From NORP240 sp942492445 (lineage in GTDB: Bacteria; Pseudomonadota; Gammaproteobacteria; Pseudomonadales; Pseudohongiellaceae), in NCBI GenBank assembly GCA_942492445.1, contig CALOEW010000048.1:1-7556 (forward strand): 7,556 nucleotides of DNA, given 5' to 3'. Both the position numbers and the translations under genes were made by a program. Of the stretch, positions 1 to 6,506 are shown one piece after another; the first letter of the stretch is position 1; the number at the start of each line of letters is the position of its first letter. Under the pieces are notes generated by a model. It was not told where the DNA came from and ran no database searches. It saw only the letters and a list, made by a program, of their open reading frames with translations.

Positions 1-1238
1 TTGCCCTCAGCAGTCTGAAAATTTTCCATGATCGCCACCAGTGTTCGTCCTACCGCCAGACCGGACCCGTTCAGCGTATGGACCAGTTCCGGCTTGCCGC
101 TTTGCCGGTTTCGGTAGCGTGCCTGCATTCGCCGGGCCTGAAAATCCGTAAAAGTGCTGCAGGAGGAGATTTCCCGATAGCAGTCCTGGGAGGGTAACCA
201 GACTTCCAGGTCATAGGTTTTGTGTGAGCCGAACCCCAGGTCGCCACCACAGAGAATGACCTTGCGATAAGGAAGCTGCAGCTTCTGAAGAATCGCCTCC
301 GCATGCCCCGTAAGCTCCTCAAGAGCCTGCTCTGAATGATCCGGATGGACCACCTGTACCAGTTCCACTTTTTCAAATTGATGCTGGCGAATCATGCCCC
401 GGGTGTCCTTGCCATAAGATCCTGCCTCGCTTCGGAAACAGGGAGTGTGGGCGGCGTATTTGAGCGGCAGCGCCTCGGCTTCGATGATCTCGTTCCGCGC
501 CAGGTTGGTAACCGGCACTTCTGCCGTGGGTATCAGATAGAAAGCATGTTCCCCGGCAATTTTGAACAGGTCGTCACCAAACTTGGGCAGCTGTGAGGTG
601 CCGAACAGGGAGTCGGCATTGACCAGGTAAGGCACGTAGACTTCCGTGTACCCGTGTTCCGCCGTATGAGTGTCCAGCATAAACTGGATCAATGCCCGAT
701 GCAGTCGCGCCAGCGGACCGCGCATGACCGTGAAGCGGGCGCCGGCTATCTTGGTTGCAGCAGCAAAATCCATGGCCTTGTCGATGGGAACGCCGGCGCT
801 CAGGTTCTCCCCCAGCTCGACATGATCCCTTGCTTTGAATTCAAACGCCACCGGTTCACCCCAGGTGCCGACAACTTTGTTGGCGGATTCGTCAGCGCCT
901 TCAGGTACCGACTCATGGGGTATATTGGGAACTGCCGTGAGGATTTCGTTCAAGGCATTCTGAACGCCGGCGAGCGATCCCTTGAGGGAATCGAGCTGTT
1001 CATTAATGCTGCCCACTGCCTGCATCAGATCACCGGCATCCTCACCGGCCGCCTTGGCCTTTCCTATTAATTTGGAACGACTGGTTCTTTCTCCCTGAAG
1101 CCGCTCGGTTTCCAGCTGCAGGTCCCTGCGCCGGCTGTCCAGCTCCTGAATTTTCGCCAGGTCCAGAACAAAGCATTTTTTCGTTAACAGTTCGGCCAGC
1201 TTTTCCGGTTCGGCCCGCAACCATTTAGGGTCTAACAT
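1..1238 (-). CDS. serS: Seryl-tRNA synthetase, 3' end cut by window edge
   Basis: Cytoplasmic class II aminoacyl-tRNA synthetase that charges tRNA-Ser (and tRNA-Sec where present) with serine using ATP. I translated the frame from 1238 to the left edge and found 412 codons with no stop; the E. coli enzyme is 430 aa, so only about 15-20 residues are missing. The N-terminus MLDPKWLRAEPEK is typical of the family. Residues about 30-100 are rich in charged and Leu residues, as expected for the long antiparallel coiled-coil arm that grips tRNA-Ser. Catalytic-domain landmarks are PTAEVP (237-242), motif 2 around FRSEAG (268-273), EISSCS (356-361) followed by DFQARR (365-370), and motif 3 NGSGLAVGRTLVA (390-402) with the conserved Arg398. 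Residue 362 is Thr where I recall Asn after EISSCS in E. coli; this is probably a tolerated variant. It is the last gene of the minus-strand cluster in this window, 51 nt after crcB. Confidence 0.98.
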   Translation of the reverse strand, partial: MLDPKWLRAEPEKLAELLTKKCFVLDLAKIQELDSRRRDLQLETERLQGERTSRSKLIGKAKAAGEDAGDLMQAVGSINEQLDSLKGSLAGVQNALNEILTAVPNIPHESVPEGADESANKVVGTWGEPVAFEFKARDHVELGENLSAGVPIDKAMDFAAATKIAGARFTVMRGPLARLHRALIQFMLDTHTAEHGYTEVYVPYLVNADSLFGTSQLPKFGDDLFKIAGEHAFYLIPTAEVPVTNLARNEIIEAEALPLKYAAHTPCFRSEAGSYGKDTRGMIRQHQFEKVELVQVVHPDHSEQALEELTGHAEAILQKLQLPYRKVILCGGDLGFGSHKTYDLEVWLPSQDCYREISSCSTFTDFQARRMQARYRNRQSGKPELVHTLNGSGLAVGRTLVAIMENFQTAEG

Positions 1239-1249
1239 GAAGTGCATTT

Positions 1250-1254
1250 TCCTT
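1250..1254 (-). promoter_or_regulatory. Ribosome binding site that decides the serS start
   Basis: AAGGA lies 11 nt before the ATG at 1238 but only 2 nt before an in-frame upstream ATG at 1247, which would add the residues MHF. The spacing, and the usual SerRS N-terminus MLDP, favour the start at 1238. This is read directly from the sequence; use of the site is inferred. Confidence 0.6.
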
Positions 1255-1289
1255 GATTGAGTGATTTGGGATCCAACGGAATCGGAAAC

Positions 1290-1667
1290 CTAGAGAATGA
1301 ATCGCATCACCCCAATGCCTGCCCAGGCTGCCAGGATGCAGGTCACAACACTGAGTGCGACATAACTTAGCGCCGGGAGAATCAGGCCCTGCTGCATGAG
1401 CAGAAGGGTGTCCAGAGAGAACGTCGAGAACGTGGTGAAAGCCCCTAGAAAACCGATCACCAGCAGGGGGCGGAGGTAGGCCGCCGTCTGAATCTTTTCT
1501 GTCAACAGCACAAACAGAATGCCGATCAGCAGTGAACCCAGTACATTGACAGCCAGGGTTCCCACAGGGAACAGGCCCTCATTGTGCTGCTCCGCCAGGG
1601 TGATCAGCCAGTAGCGGCAGACAGCGCCCAGTGCCCCGCCCAGCGCAATTGCCAGATAGTAACTCAT
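1290..1667 (-). CDS. crcB: Fluoride ion channel CrcB/FluC
   Basis: Small inner-membrane protein (125 aa, the usual family size) that exports fluoride as a dual-topology dimer and protects cytoplasmic enzymes such as enolase. It has four hydrophobic segments, at about residues 3-24, 33-55, 66-90 and 96-123. Family signatures are GGALGAVCRYW (10-20), the pore Asn in NVLGS (Asn41) and GFLGAFTTFSTF (72-83), which carries the TM3 break (sodium site in known structures) and the Phe residues lining the fluoride path. The family assignment is from sequence; the residue roles are from the characterised Fluc channels. The start ATG overlaps the rarA stop as ATGA, with GGGA about 8 nt upstream inside rarA, which implies translational coupling. 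No fluoride (crcB-motif) riboswitch fits here because the upstream sequence is rarA coding sequence. A single-copy channel like this should homodimerise. Confidence 0.96.
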   Translation of the reverse strand: MSYYLAIALGGALGAVCRYWLITLAEQHNEGLFPVGTLAVNVLGSLLIGILFVLLTEKIQTAAYLRPLLVIGFLGAFTTFSTFSLDTLLLMQQGLILPALSYVALSVVTCILAAWAGIGVMRFIL

Positions 1668-3040
1668 GCTTTTCCCGGTTCTCCCTGTGCGCTCCGGTAG
1701 CGCTGCTTTTCACTTGCCCGGTTCAGTTTTTTGAGGTGATTGAGCTTTTCCCGGATTCTGCTTTCCAGCCCCGCATCCCTGGGGAAATAGAACTCAAGGT
1801 CCTGCAATGATTCGGGGAAATAGTTTTCGCCCGCCGCGAAGCCCCCGGCCTCGTCGTGAGCATAGCGATACCCCTCTCCATGACCAAGACCCCGGGTCAG
1901 ATTGGTGACCGGGTTACGCAGGTGCAGCGGGACTTCGAGACTGCCGGTCCGCCTGACAGTGTCCCTGGCACTGTTCGCGGCCTGGTAGACAGCATTGCTC
2001 TTTGGCGCACAGGCAAGGTAAATGACAACCTGGGCGAGGGCCAGGTCGCCTTCCGGACTTCCCAGCCGTTCATAGGTTTCCCATCCCGCCAGCGCCAGCC
2101 GCAACGCCCTGGGGTCAGCGTTTCCCACGTCTTCACTGGCCATCCGCAGCATGCGGCGCGCAATATATAACGGATCACAGCCCCCGTCCAACATGCGGGT
2201 GAACCAATACAGCGCCGCATCCGGTGTACTGCCGCGAACCGCTTTGTGCAGGGCCGAGATCTGCTCATAAAACAGGTCTCCGCCCTTGTCGAAGCGCTGC
2301 AGACTTTCCTGCGTGACCCGGGCGACCGTTTCCCTGTTGATCAGCGGTGGGCCTTCATCGCTCGCGATTGCCAGCTCGGCAGCTATCTCCAGCAGATTCA
2401 GAAGCCGGCGGGCATCGCCGTCACTGGCCCTGGCGAGGGTCCTGCGTGCCTCTTCCTCCACCTCCAGCTCCAGGTTTCCCAGGCCCCGCTCCCGGTCTGT
2501 CAATGCCATGTCGAGCAGCCTCATCAGCTGTTCGTCAGTGAGGCTCTCGAGTACGTAGACCCGGGCTCGGGACAACAGCGCATTGTTCAGTTCAAAAGCC
2601 GGGTTTTCGGTGGTGGCGCCGATAAAAATGATGGTGCCGTCTTCGATATGCGGGAGAAATGCATCCTGCTGGGATTTATTGAAACGATGCACCTCGTCAA
2701 CGAACAGCAACGTCTGACGCCCCCTGCCCTGGCGGTGGTGCCTGGCCCGCTCCACTGCCTCCCGGATATCCTTGACTCCCGACAGTACCGCCGGGAGACT
2801 TTCGAAGCGGCTGTCCGTAGTGGCGGCTACGATGCGGGCCAGCGTGGTTTTTCCGACCCCGGGTGGCCCCCAGAACACCATGGAGTGCATATTGCCCTGG
2901 CGGATTGCCTGATACAGTGCCTTGCCCGGGGCAAGGATGTGATCCTGGCCGATAAACTGGTCGAGATTTCGCGGGCGCATGCGGGCGGCCAGCGGCTGGT
3001 ACTGTTCCGGCGTTTCTTCCTGTAACAACGATTCAGCCAT
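1664..3040 (-). CDS. rarA: Replication-associated recombination protein A (MgsA/RarA AAA+ ATPase)
   Basis: Cytoplasmic AAA+ ATPase of the RarA/Mgs1/WRNIP1 family, related to clamp-loader subunits. It acts at stalled forks and single-strand gaps and interacts with SSB. The protein is 458 aa, close to the E. coli length of about 447. The AAA+ core shows the entry motif RMRPRNLDQFIGQDH (20-34), Walker A GPPGVGKT (58-65), Walker B with DEVH (115-118), sensor 1 GATTENP (141-147) and the arginine finger in LLSRARV (155-161). A helical lid follows, then from about residue 255 the C-terminal MgsA-type tetramerisation region, including SALHKAVRGS and YIARRMLRMASEDVGNADPRA. It starts 31 nt after the lolA stop with a modest GGGA about 8 nt before ATG, and its stop overlaps the crcB start. 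All key ATPase residues are present, so it should be functional. A DnaX-type clamp loader is excluded by the DEVHRF Walker B and the C-terminal domain. Confidence 0.97.
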   Translation of the reverse strand: MAESLLQEETPEQYQPLAARMRPRNLDQFIGQDHILAPGKALYQAIRQGNMHSMVFWGPPGVGKTTLARIVAATTDSRFESLPAVLSGVKDIREAVERARHHRQGRGRQTLLFVDEVHRFNKSQQDAFLPHIEDGTIIFIGATTENPAFELNNALLSRARVYVLESLTDEQLMRLLDMALTDRERGLGNLELEVEEEARRTLARASDGDARRLLNLLEIAAELAIASDEGPPLINRETVARVTQESLQRFDKGGDLFYEQISALHKAVRGSTPDAALYWFTRMLDGGCDPLYIARRMLRMASEDVGNADPRALRLALAGWETYERLGSPEGDLALAQVVIYLACAPKSNAVYQAANSARDTVRRTGSLEVPLHLRNPVTNLTRGLGHGEGYRYAHDEAGGFAAGENYFPESLQDLEFYFPRDAGLESRIREKLNHLKKLNRASEKQRYRSAQGEPGKA

Positions 3041-3071
3041 GCTTTCCCGGGCGCAGGCAGCCGATCAAATG

Positions 3072-3728
3072 CTATTGAACGTAGGTATTTTCAATCACTT
3101 CAACGGCATCAGGCGGCTCAAACACGAATTCCTGGTCAGCAAGGGGCTCGTTCAACACGATATTGCTGAACTGCCAGACGGTTTTCTGACCGTTACTGTT
3201 GTCCACGTAAATCTGATCCAGCTGCCGCCGGTTGAACGTCAGGACTATCTGGCGATAGACATTCTCGGGATCAAGTGGTTGCAGAACAAATTCGATGAAT
3301 TCCGAGTCGCCGGTGTCACGTTGACTGAGTTGGTATTCCCCGGTCAGATTGGCGGTGTTGCCACTGAGCAACTGCGCCGCCAGTTCAGAACGGCTGGCAT
3401 CCCAGTTTTCCACCACCACCTGCTCAAGGTCCGGCTGGTAATTCCACAGCAGGTTGCCGTCGGTAACGAGCAATTCCGGAAACGGTTCGATCGTCTCCCA
3501 GTAGAAACCGTCCGGCCGCTTCAGCTTCATGCGGATGGCGCTTTGCTCCAGCACACCGCCATCCGATTCAACGATCAACTGGTTTACATCTGCGCTCATG
3601 GTTCTGATTTCCGACAGCAGATCGTCCAGCCGGGCCAGGGTATCGGTATCGGTCTGAGCCAGTGGCGACAGCCCCGTAAGCGACAGGGTCAGGATCGAGA
3701 GAGTTCTGGTCAGGAATTGGGAAGTCAT
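3072..3728 (-). CDS. lolA: Outer-membrane lipoprotein carrier protein LolA
   Basis: Periplasmic chaperone that takes lipoproteins released by LolCDE at the inner membrane and hands them to LolB at the outer membrane. It is 218 aa including a signal peptide: a short N-region with Arg8, a hydrophobic stretch at about 9-20, and a likely cleavage site near Ala24 (the exact site is uncertain because -3 is not a small residue). The mature part has the family pattern RPDGFYWETIEPF (71-83), then LLVTDGNLLWNYQPDLEQV (86-104), and ends with QEFVFEPPDAVEVI (199-212), the typical C-terminal LolA strand. The start at 3728 is the only ATG that keeps the signal peptide, and an in-frame stop lies 12 nt upstream. 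No good Shine-Dalgarno precedes it. It follows ftsK by 152 nt, the same ftsK-lolA-rarA order as in Pseudomonas and E. coli. The LolA call is from motif and synteny; substrate range is inferred. Confidence 0.95.
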   Translation of the reverse strand: MTSQFLTRTLSILTLSLTGLSPLAQTDTDTLARLDDLLSEIRTMSADVNQLIVESDGGVLEQSAIRMKLKRPDGFYWETIEPFPELLVTDGNLLWNYQPDLEQVVVENWDASRSELAAQLLSGNTANLTGEYQLSQRDTGDSEFIEFVLQPLDPENVYRQIVLTFNRRQLDQIYVDNSNGQKTVWQFSNIVLNEPLADQEFVFEPPDAVEVIENTYVQ

Positions 3729-3735
3729 CGTTTCA

Positions 3736-3831
3736 GGTTGTTACGACAGAAGCTGCTAATTCGCGTTTTTGGCGGGAATGGTCAGTCTTGAACCAGGCCC
3801 TAGTTTAACCGGTTGTTACCCACGACTGAAG
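3736..3831. repeat. Imperfect direct repeat pair between ftsK and lolA
   Basis: On the plus strand, 3736-3752 reads GGTTGTTA-CGAC-A-GAAG and 3811-3831 reads GGTTGTTA-CCCA-CGAC-T-GAAG. The two copies differ by one substitution and a 4-nt insertion and lie 75 nt apart. They occupy the two ends of much of the 152-nt ftsK-lolA gap (3729-3880). The segment between them is not repeated. The gap otherwise holds an 8-nt palindrome AACCGGTT (3808-3815) and no clear terminator or strong promoter. Function unknown; chance similarity is possible. Confidence 0.4.
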
Positions 3832-3880
3832 GAGGCAACAGGACAGCTGGAGCAGAAAGCCGGACCAAAGGCCAGCCAAC

Positions 3881-6196
3881 TCAATCTCTGGGTGGTGGTG
3901 GCGCGATGACCTCGCGGCTGCCGTTGCTGCCCATCTCCGACACCACCCCGGCGGCCTCCATGGTTTCGATCATCCTCGCAGCACGATTGTAGCCCACGCG
4001 CAGTTTACGCTGCACGGCTGAAATGGATGCCTTGCGGCTTTCCGTGACAAACCTTACCGCTTCGTCGTAAAGCGCATCGTCTTCTTCGCCTTCTCCGGCG
4101 AAGGCTCCACCACCCATACCCAGATCCTGTTCATCCACACCCTGGGTAATCTCGTTGACGTAAACCGGGTCGCCGCGCTGCTTCCAGTCAGCGACGACGC
4201 GGTGAACCTCTTCATCGCTGACGAAGGCGCCGTGGACCCGGGTTGCCACGCCTCCACCCGGAGGCAACAGCAGCATGTCGCCATGACCCAGCAACTGCTC
4301 GGCACCACCCTCGCCGAGAATGGTTCTGGAGTCAACCTTGGACTGCACCATGAACGACAGGCGAGTTGGAATATTGGCCTTTATCAGACCCGTAAGCACA
4401 TCCACCGACGGACGCTGGGTCGCCAGGATCAGGTGAATTCCGGCAGCCCGGGCTTTCTGGGCAATTCGGGCGATCAGCTCTTCCACCTTTTTGCCGACCA
4501 CCATCATCATATCGGCCAGCTCGTCAACCACCACGACGATGCAGGGTAGCGGTTCAAGTTCTGCGGGCGATTGTTCCTCCTCGAGCAGCAGGGGATCAGG
4601 CTGCCACAGCGGGTCCAGTATCGGTTTGCCAATCCTGGCAGCCTCCGTTACCTTTTTATTGAATCCGGCCAGATTGCGGACCCCGAGTGCCGACATCAGC
4701 TTGTAGCGCCGCTCCATTTCCGCGACGCACCAGCGCAGCCCGTTGGCCGCGTCCTTCATGTCGGTGATCACCGGGGTGAGCAAGTGGGGAATGCCGTCGT
4801 AGACCGACAGCTCCAGCATTTTGGGATCGATCATGATCATGCGCACCTGCTCCGGCGTGGACTTGAACAGCATGCTCAGGATCATGGCGTTGATGCCTAC
4901 CGATTTACCGGAACCCGTGGTACCGGCCACCAGCAGGTGTGGCATCTTGGCCAGGTCCACGATTACCGGCCTGCCGACGATGTCATGGCCGAGGGCCAGG
5001 CTCAGTGGTGAATGGGCCTTGTCGAACTCGGCGGAGGCAAGCACCTGGCTGAACAGGATGATTTCACGGTTCTCGTTTGGTATCTCAATTCCGATAACGG
5101 TTTTCCCGGGAATGACCTCCACCACCCGAACGCTGACGACTGCCAGTGACCTGGCCAGGTCCTTCACCAGGTTGGAAATCCGACTCACCTTGACGCCGGG
5201 AGCCGGTTGAACTTCGAACCGGGTGATTACCGGCCCCGGATTGACTGCGCTCACTTCAATATCGATGCCGAAGTCCTTCAACTTGATTTCCAGCAGCTTT
5301 GACATGGCTTCCAGGGAATCCTTGGAATAACCGCTTTCGGGATTTTCCTGCCAGGGGTCCAGCAGGCTCAGCCCGGGCAGTTCCTTGACCGAACTGGCAG
5401 GAAACAACCGCCCCTGCTTTTCCTTTTCCACGCGCCTGCTGGGCTCGATTTTTTTCGGTGCGGGAGTCTGAATCGTCGGGGGCACCCGCTTCTTTTCTCT
5501 GGCCATGTGCGTATTCAGGTGCCGCTTTCGTTCCTCCACCCGGTTGCGGACCACGGAGCGTTGCCTGCGCTCATCCTGCCAGTTCCGCAGGAAGGCGGTG
5601 ACCGAGGCAAGCCCGCCGAGGGTCAGGGCGCCCAGGCCATCGATCACCTGAAGCCAGGAGATTTCCGCGGTGACGGTCAGCCCGAACAGAAATACCGCGA
5701 TAAACAACAGTGTGGCGCCCAATACGGCGAACACCGGTACCGACAGGTCAGCAACGAGCGAGCCGATGATGCCACCGGCATTGAATGAATCAGGCGCTGC
5801 GGTAGCCATGTGAAGGGTGGCCAGTCCGCAGGCGGACGGAATCACCAGCAGGAACCCGACAATCTTGAGAGCGAAAAGCGACCAGGAAAACTCTTTTTCC
5901 AATTCGGCCTCGCGAAACGACCGGTAAGCCTGATAAGCAAGGAATGCTGGAAACAGGTAGGCAAAATAACCGAACAGATAAAGCAGGAAATCCGCCAGCC
6001 AGGCACCGTAGGTGCCAACTGCATTGTAGATGTCCTCACCGTTACCGGTGGTGGTGAACCCGGGATCGTTGGGTGAATAGGTCAACAGGGCTATCAGCAG
6101 GAACAACCCGGTGAGTAAATAAACGATCAGCATCCCCTCACGCATCAGTCGCTGAGTCAGGTGGAGAGCTTCATCCTGCTGTTTCACGGTTTTCAT
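3881..6196 (-). CDS. ftsK: DNA translocase FtsK
   Basis: Septum-anchored hexameric DNA pump that moves the terminus region toward dif and activates XerCD dimer resolution during division. It is 771 aa. The N-terminal domain has about four membrane spans (roughly 22-40, 67-90, 107-127, 153-176), with a further hydrophobic stretch near 186-203. A short basic linker runs from about 205 to 275. The alpha/beta motor follows with Walker A AGTTGSGKS (424-432), MIDPKMLELSVYDGIPHLL (455-473) and Walker B VVVVDELADM (554-563), then ATQRPSVDVLTGLIKANIP (592-610). The C-terminal gamma winged-helix domain (about 705-760, including SAVQRKLRVGYNRAARMIE at 726-744) is the part that reads KOPS and contacts XerD. 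The linker is far shorter than in E. coli FtsK, typical of Pseudomonas-like proteins. The start at 6196 gives the usual cytoplasmic N-tail before TM1, although no Shine-Dalgarno is evident. It is probably the first gene of the ftsK-to-serS unit. Confidence 0.97.
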   Translation of the reverse strand: MKTVKQQDEALHLTQRLMREGMLIVYLLTGLFLLIALLTYSPNDPGFTTTGNGEDIYNAVGTYGAWLADFLLYLFGYFAYLFPAFLAYQAYRSFREAELEKEFSWSLFALKIVGFLLVIPSACGLATLHMATAAPDSFNAGGIIGSLVADLSVPVFAVLGATLLFIAVFLFGLTVTAEISWLQVIDGLGALTLGGLASVTAFLRNWQDERRQRSVVRNRVEERKRHLNTHMAREKKRVPPTIQTPAPKKIEPSRRVEKEKQGRLFPASSVKELPGLSLLDPWQENPESGYSKDSLEAMSKLLEIKLKDFGIDIEVSAVNPGPVITRFEVQPAPGVKVSRISNLVKDLARSLAVVSVRVVEVIPGKTVIGIEIPNENREIILFSQVLASAEFDKAHSPLSLALGHDIVGRPVIVDLAKMPHLLVAGTTGSGKSVGINAMILSMLFKSTPEQVRMIMIDPKMLELSVYDGIPHLLTPVITDMKDAANGLRWCVAEMERRYKLMSALGVRNLAGFNKKVTEAARIGKPILDPLWQPDPLLLEEEQSPAELEPLPCIVVVVDELADMMMVVGKKVEELIARIAQKARAAGIHLILATQRPSVDVLTGLIKANIPTRLSFMVQSKVDSRTILGEGGAEQLLGHGDMLLLPPGGGVATRVHGAFVSDEEVHRVVADWKQRGDPVYVNEITQGVDEQDLGMGGGAFAGEGEEDDALYDEAVRFVTESRKASISAVQRKLRVGYNRAARMIETMEAAGVVSEMGSNGSREVIAPPPPRD

Positions 6197-6255
6197 AAAT
6201 AGAAAGTTTTCAATCAGTTAGCTAAAGACAACGTGACCCTTTTCGGCGCCCCCAC

Positions 6256-6264
6256 ATTGTATCA
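6256..6264 (-). promoter_or_regulatory. Putative ftsK promoter, extended -10
   Basis: The minus strand reads TGATACAAT, that is TG-n-TACAAT, an extended -10 with five of six consensus bases. No TTGACA-like -35 lies 15-18 nt upstream, which extended -10 promoters can tolerate. It sits about 60 nt upstream of the ftsK start, giving a leader of roughly 50 nt. Read from sequence; activity is inferred. Confidence 0.45.
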
Positions 6265-6319
6265 AAAGTTAGCGGCTGCAGCCTGGGGAACTTGGTAGCC
6301 GAAAACAACCAGGCCGAGT

Positions 6320-6347
6320 CTGCCATGAGCGGGAAAACAGGTAGAAT
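6320..6347 (+). promoter_or_regulatory. Putative sigma70 promoter for trxB
   Basis: CTGCCA (6320-6325, four of six matches to TTGACA), a 16-nt spacer and TAGAAT (6342-6347, five of six matches to TATAAT). The bases after the -10 are very GC-rich (AGGCGCGCC), the sort of discriminator seen at stringently controlled promoters; that consequence is inference. Transcription would start near 6354 and give a leader of about 150 nt before trxB. Confidence 0.45.
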
Positions 6348-6377
6348 AGGCGCGCCTCCTGGCCGCAAGTCTGCGCT

Positions 6378-6462
6378 GTCAGGGCTTACGCAACCACTGA
6401 AGCCGGCTGCCTGACCTGTACCGGGCAACACCGGCCCTGACCCGGCACATGGCGGGCCTGAC
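6378..6462 (+). repeat. Three CCTGAC copies plus one GTCAGG in the trxB leader
   Basis: CCTGAC occurs at 6410-6415, 6436-6441 and 6457-6462; copies 1 and 3 extend to GCCTGAC. The reverse complement GTCAGG occurs once, at 6378-6383. The longest pairing is GTCAGGGC (6378-6385) with GCCCTGAC (6434-6441), eight perfect base pairs. The same GTCAGG could pair six bases with either other copy. Additional overlapping stems are CCGGG (6421-6425) with CCCGG (6441-6445), GGCCC (6433-6437) with GGGCC (6454-6458), and GCCTG (6456-6460) with CAGGC (6469-6473). These may be alternative RNA folds, protein sites, or by-products of GC-rich sequence. Confidence 0.4.
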
Positions 6463-6506
6463 TGGCACCAGGCTTCACCCGTGAGCCAGTACTACAGGAA
6501 ACTTAA

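Larger units (their letters stand above)
6197..6506. other. Divergent ftsK/trxB intergenic region (310 nt)
   Basis: The region has no gene I can support. The ftsK-proximal part (6197-6275) is AT-richer and holds the palindrome TTAGCTAA (6218-6225) and an extended -10 promoter for ftsK. The middle holds a sigma70-like promoter facing trxB. The trxB-proximal part (about 6354-6506) is GC-rich with repeated CCTGAC elements and several alternative short stems, and would be the trxB mRNA leader. In E. coli lrp sits between trxB and ftsK; here the two genes are directly divergent. No tRNA, riboswitch class or terminator was recognised. Confidence 0.6.

Noticed and set aside
1239..1289. Promoter or terminator between crcB and serS
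   Set aside because: The 51-nt gap shows only a ribosome binding site for serS; no hairpin with a T-run and no paired -35/-10 boxes.
2246..3791. Long plus-strand open frames (about 260-270 codons at 2246-3025 and 2979-3791) opposite rarA and lolA
   Set aside because: They are antisense to genes with full, conserved domain motifs, show no recognisable domains, and their composition reflects the complementary codons.
3795..3830. Minus-strand TTCAGT-17-TAAACT as a lolA promoter
   Set aside because: Only three of six and four of six consensus matches, too weak to list; lolA can be read from the ftsK transcript.
3832..3880. Terminator after ftsK
   Set aside because: The GGCC/GGTCC-rich stretch forms no stable stem and has no following U-run in the direction of transcription.
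4571..5210. Plus-strand open frames opposite ftsK, up to 146 codons
   Set aside because: They lie wholly inside the conserved FtsK motor coding sequence and their translations look like no protein family.
6222..6431. Minus-strand open frame of 69 codons in the ftsK upstream region
   Set aside because: It has no ribosome binding site or recognisable domain and runs across both predicted promoters.
6449..6484. Eleven-codon open frame (MAGLTGTRLHP) ending 22 nt before trxB, considered as a leader peptide
   Set aside because: It has no Shine-Dalgarno and no run of regulatory codons; an open frame this short is expected by chance.
6354..6500. Possible tRNA or other stable RNA behind the GC-rich promoter
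   Set aside because: No T-loop consensus, cloverleaf arms, CCA end or known RNA motif could be found.
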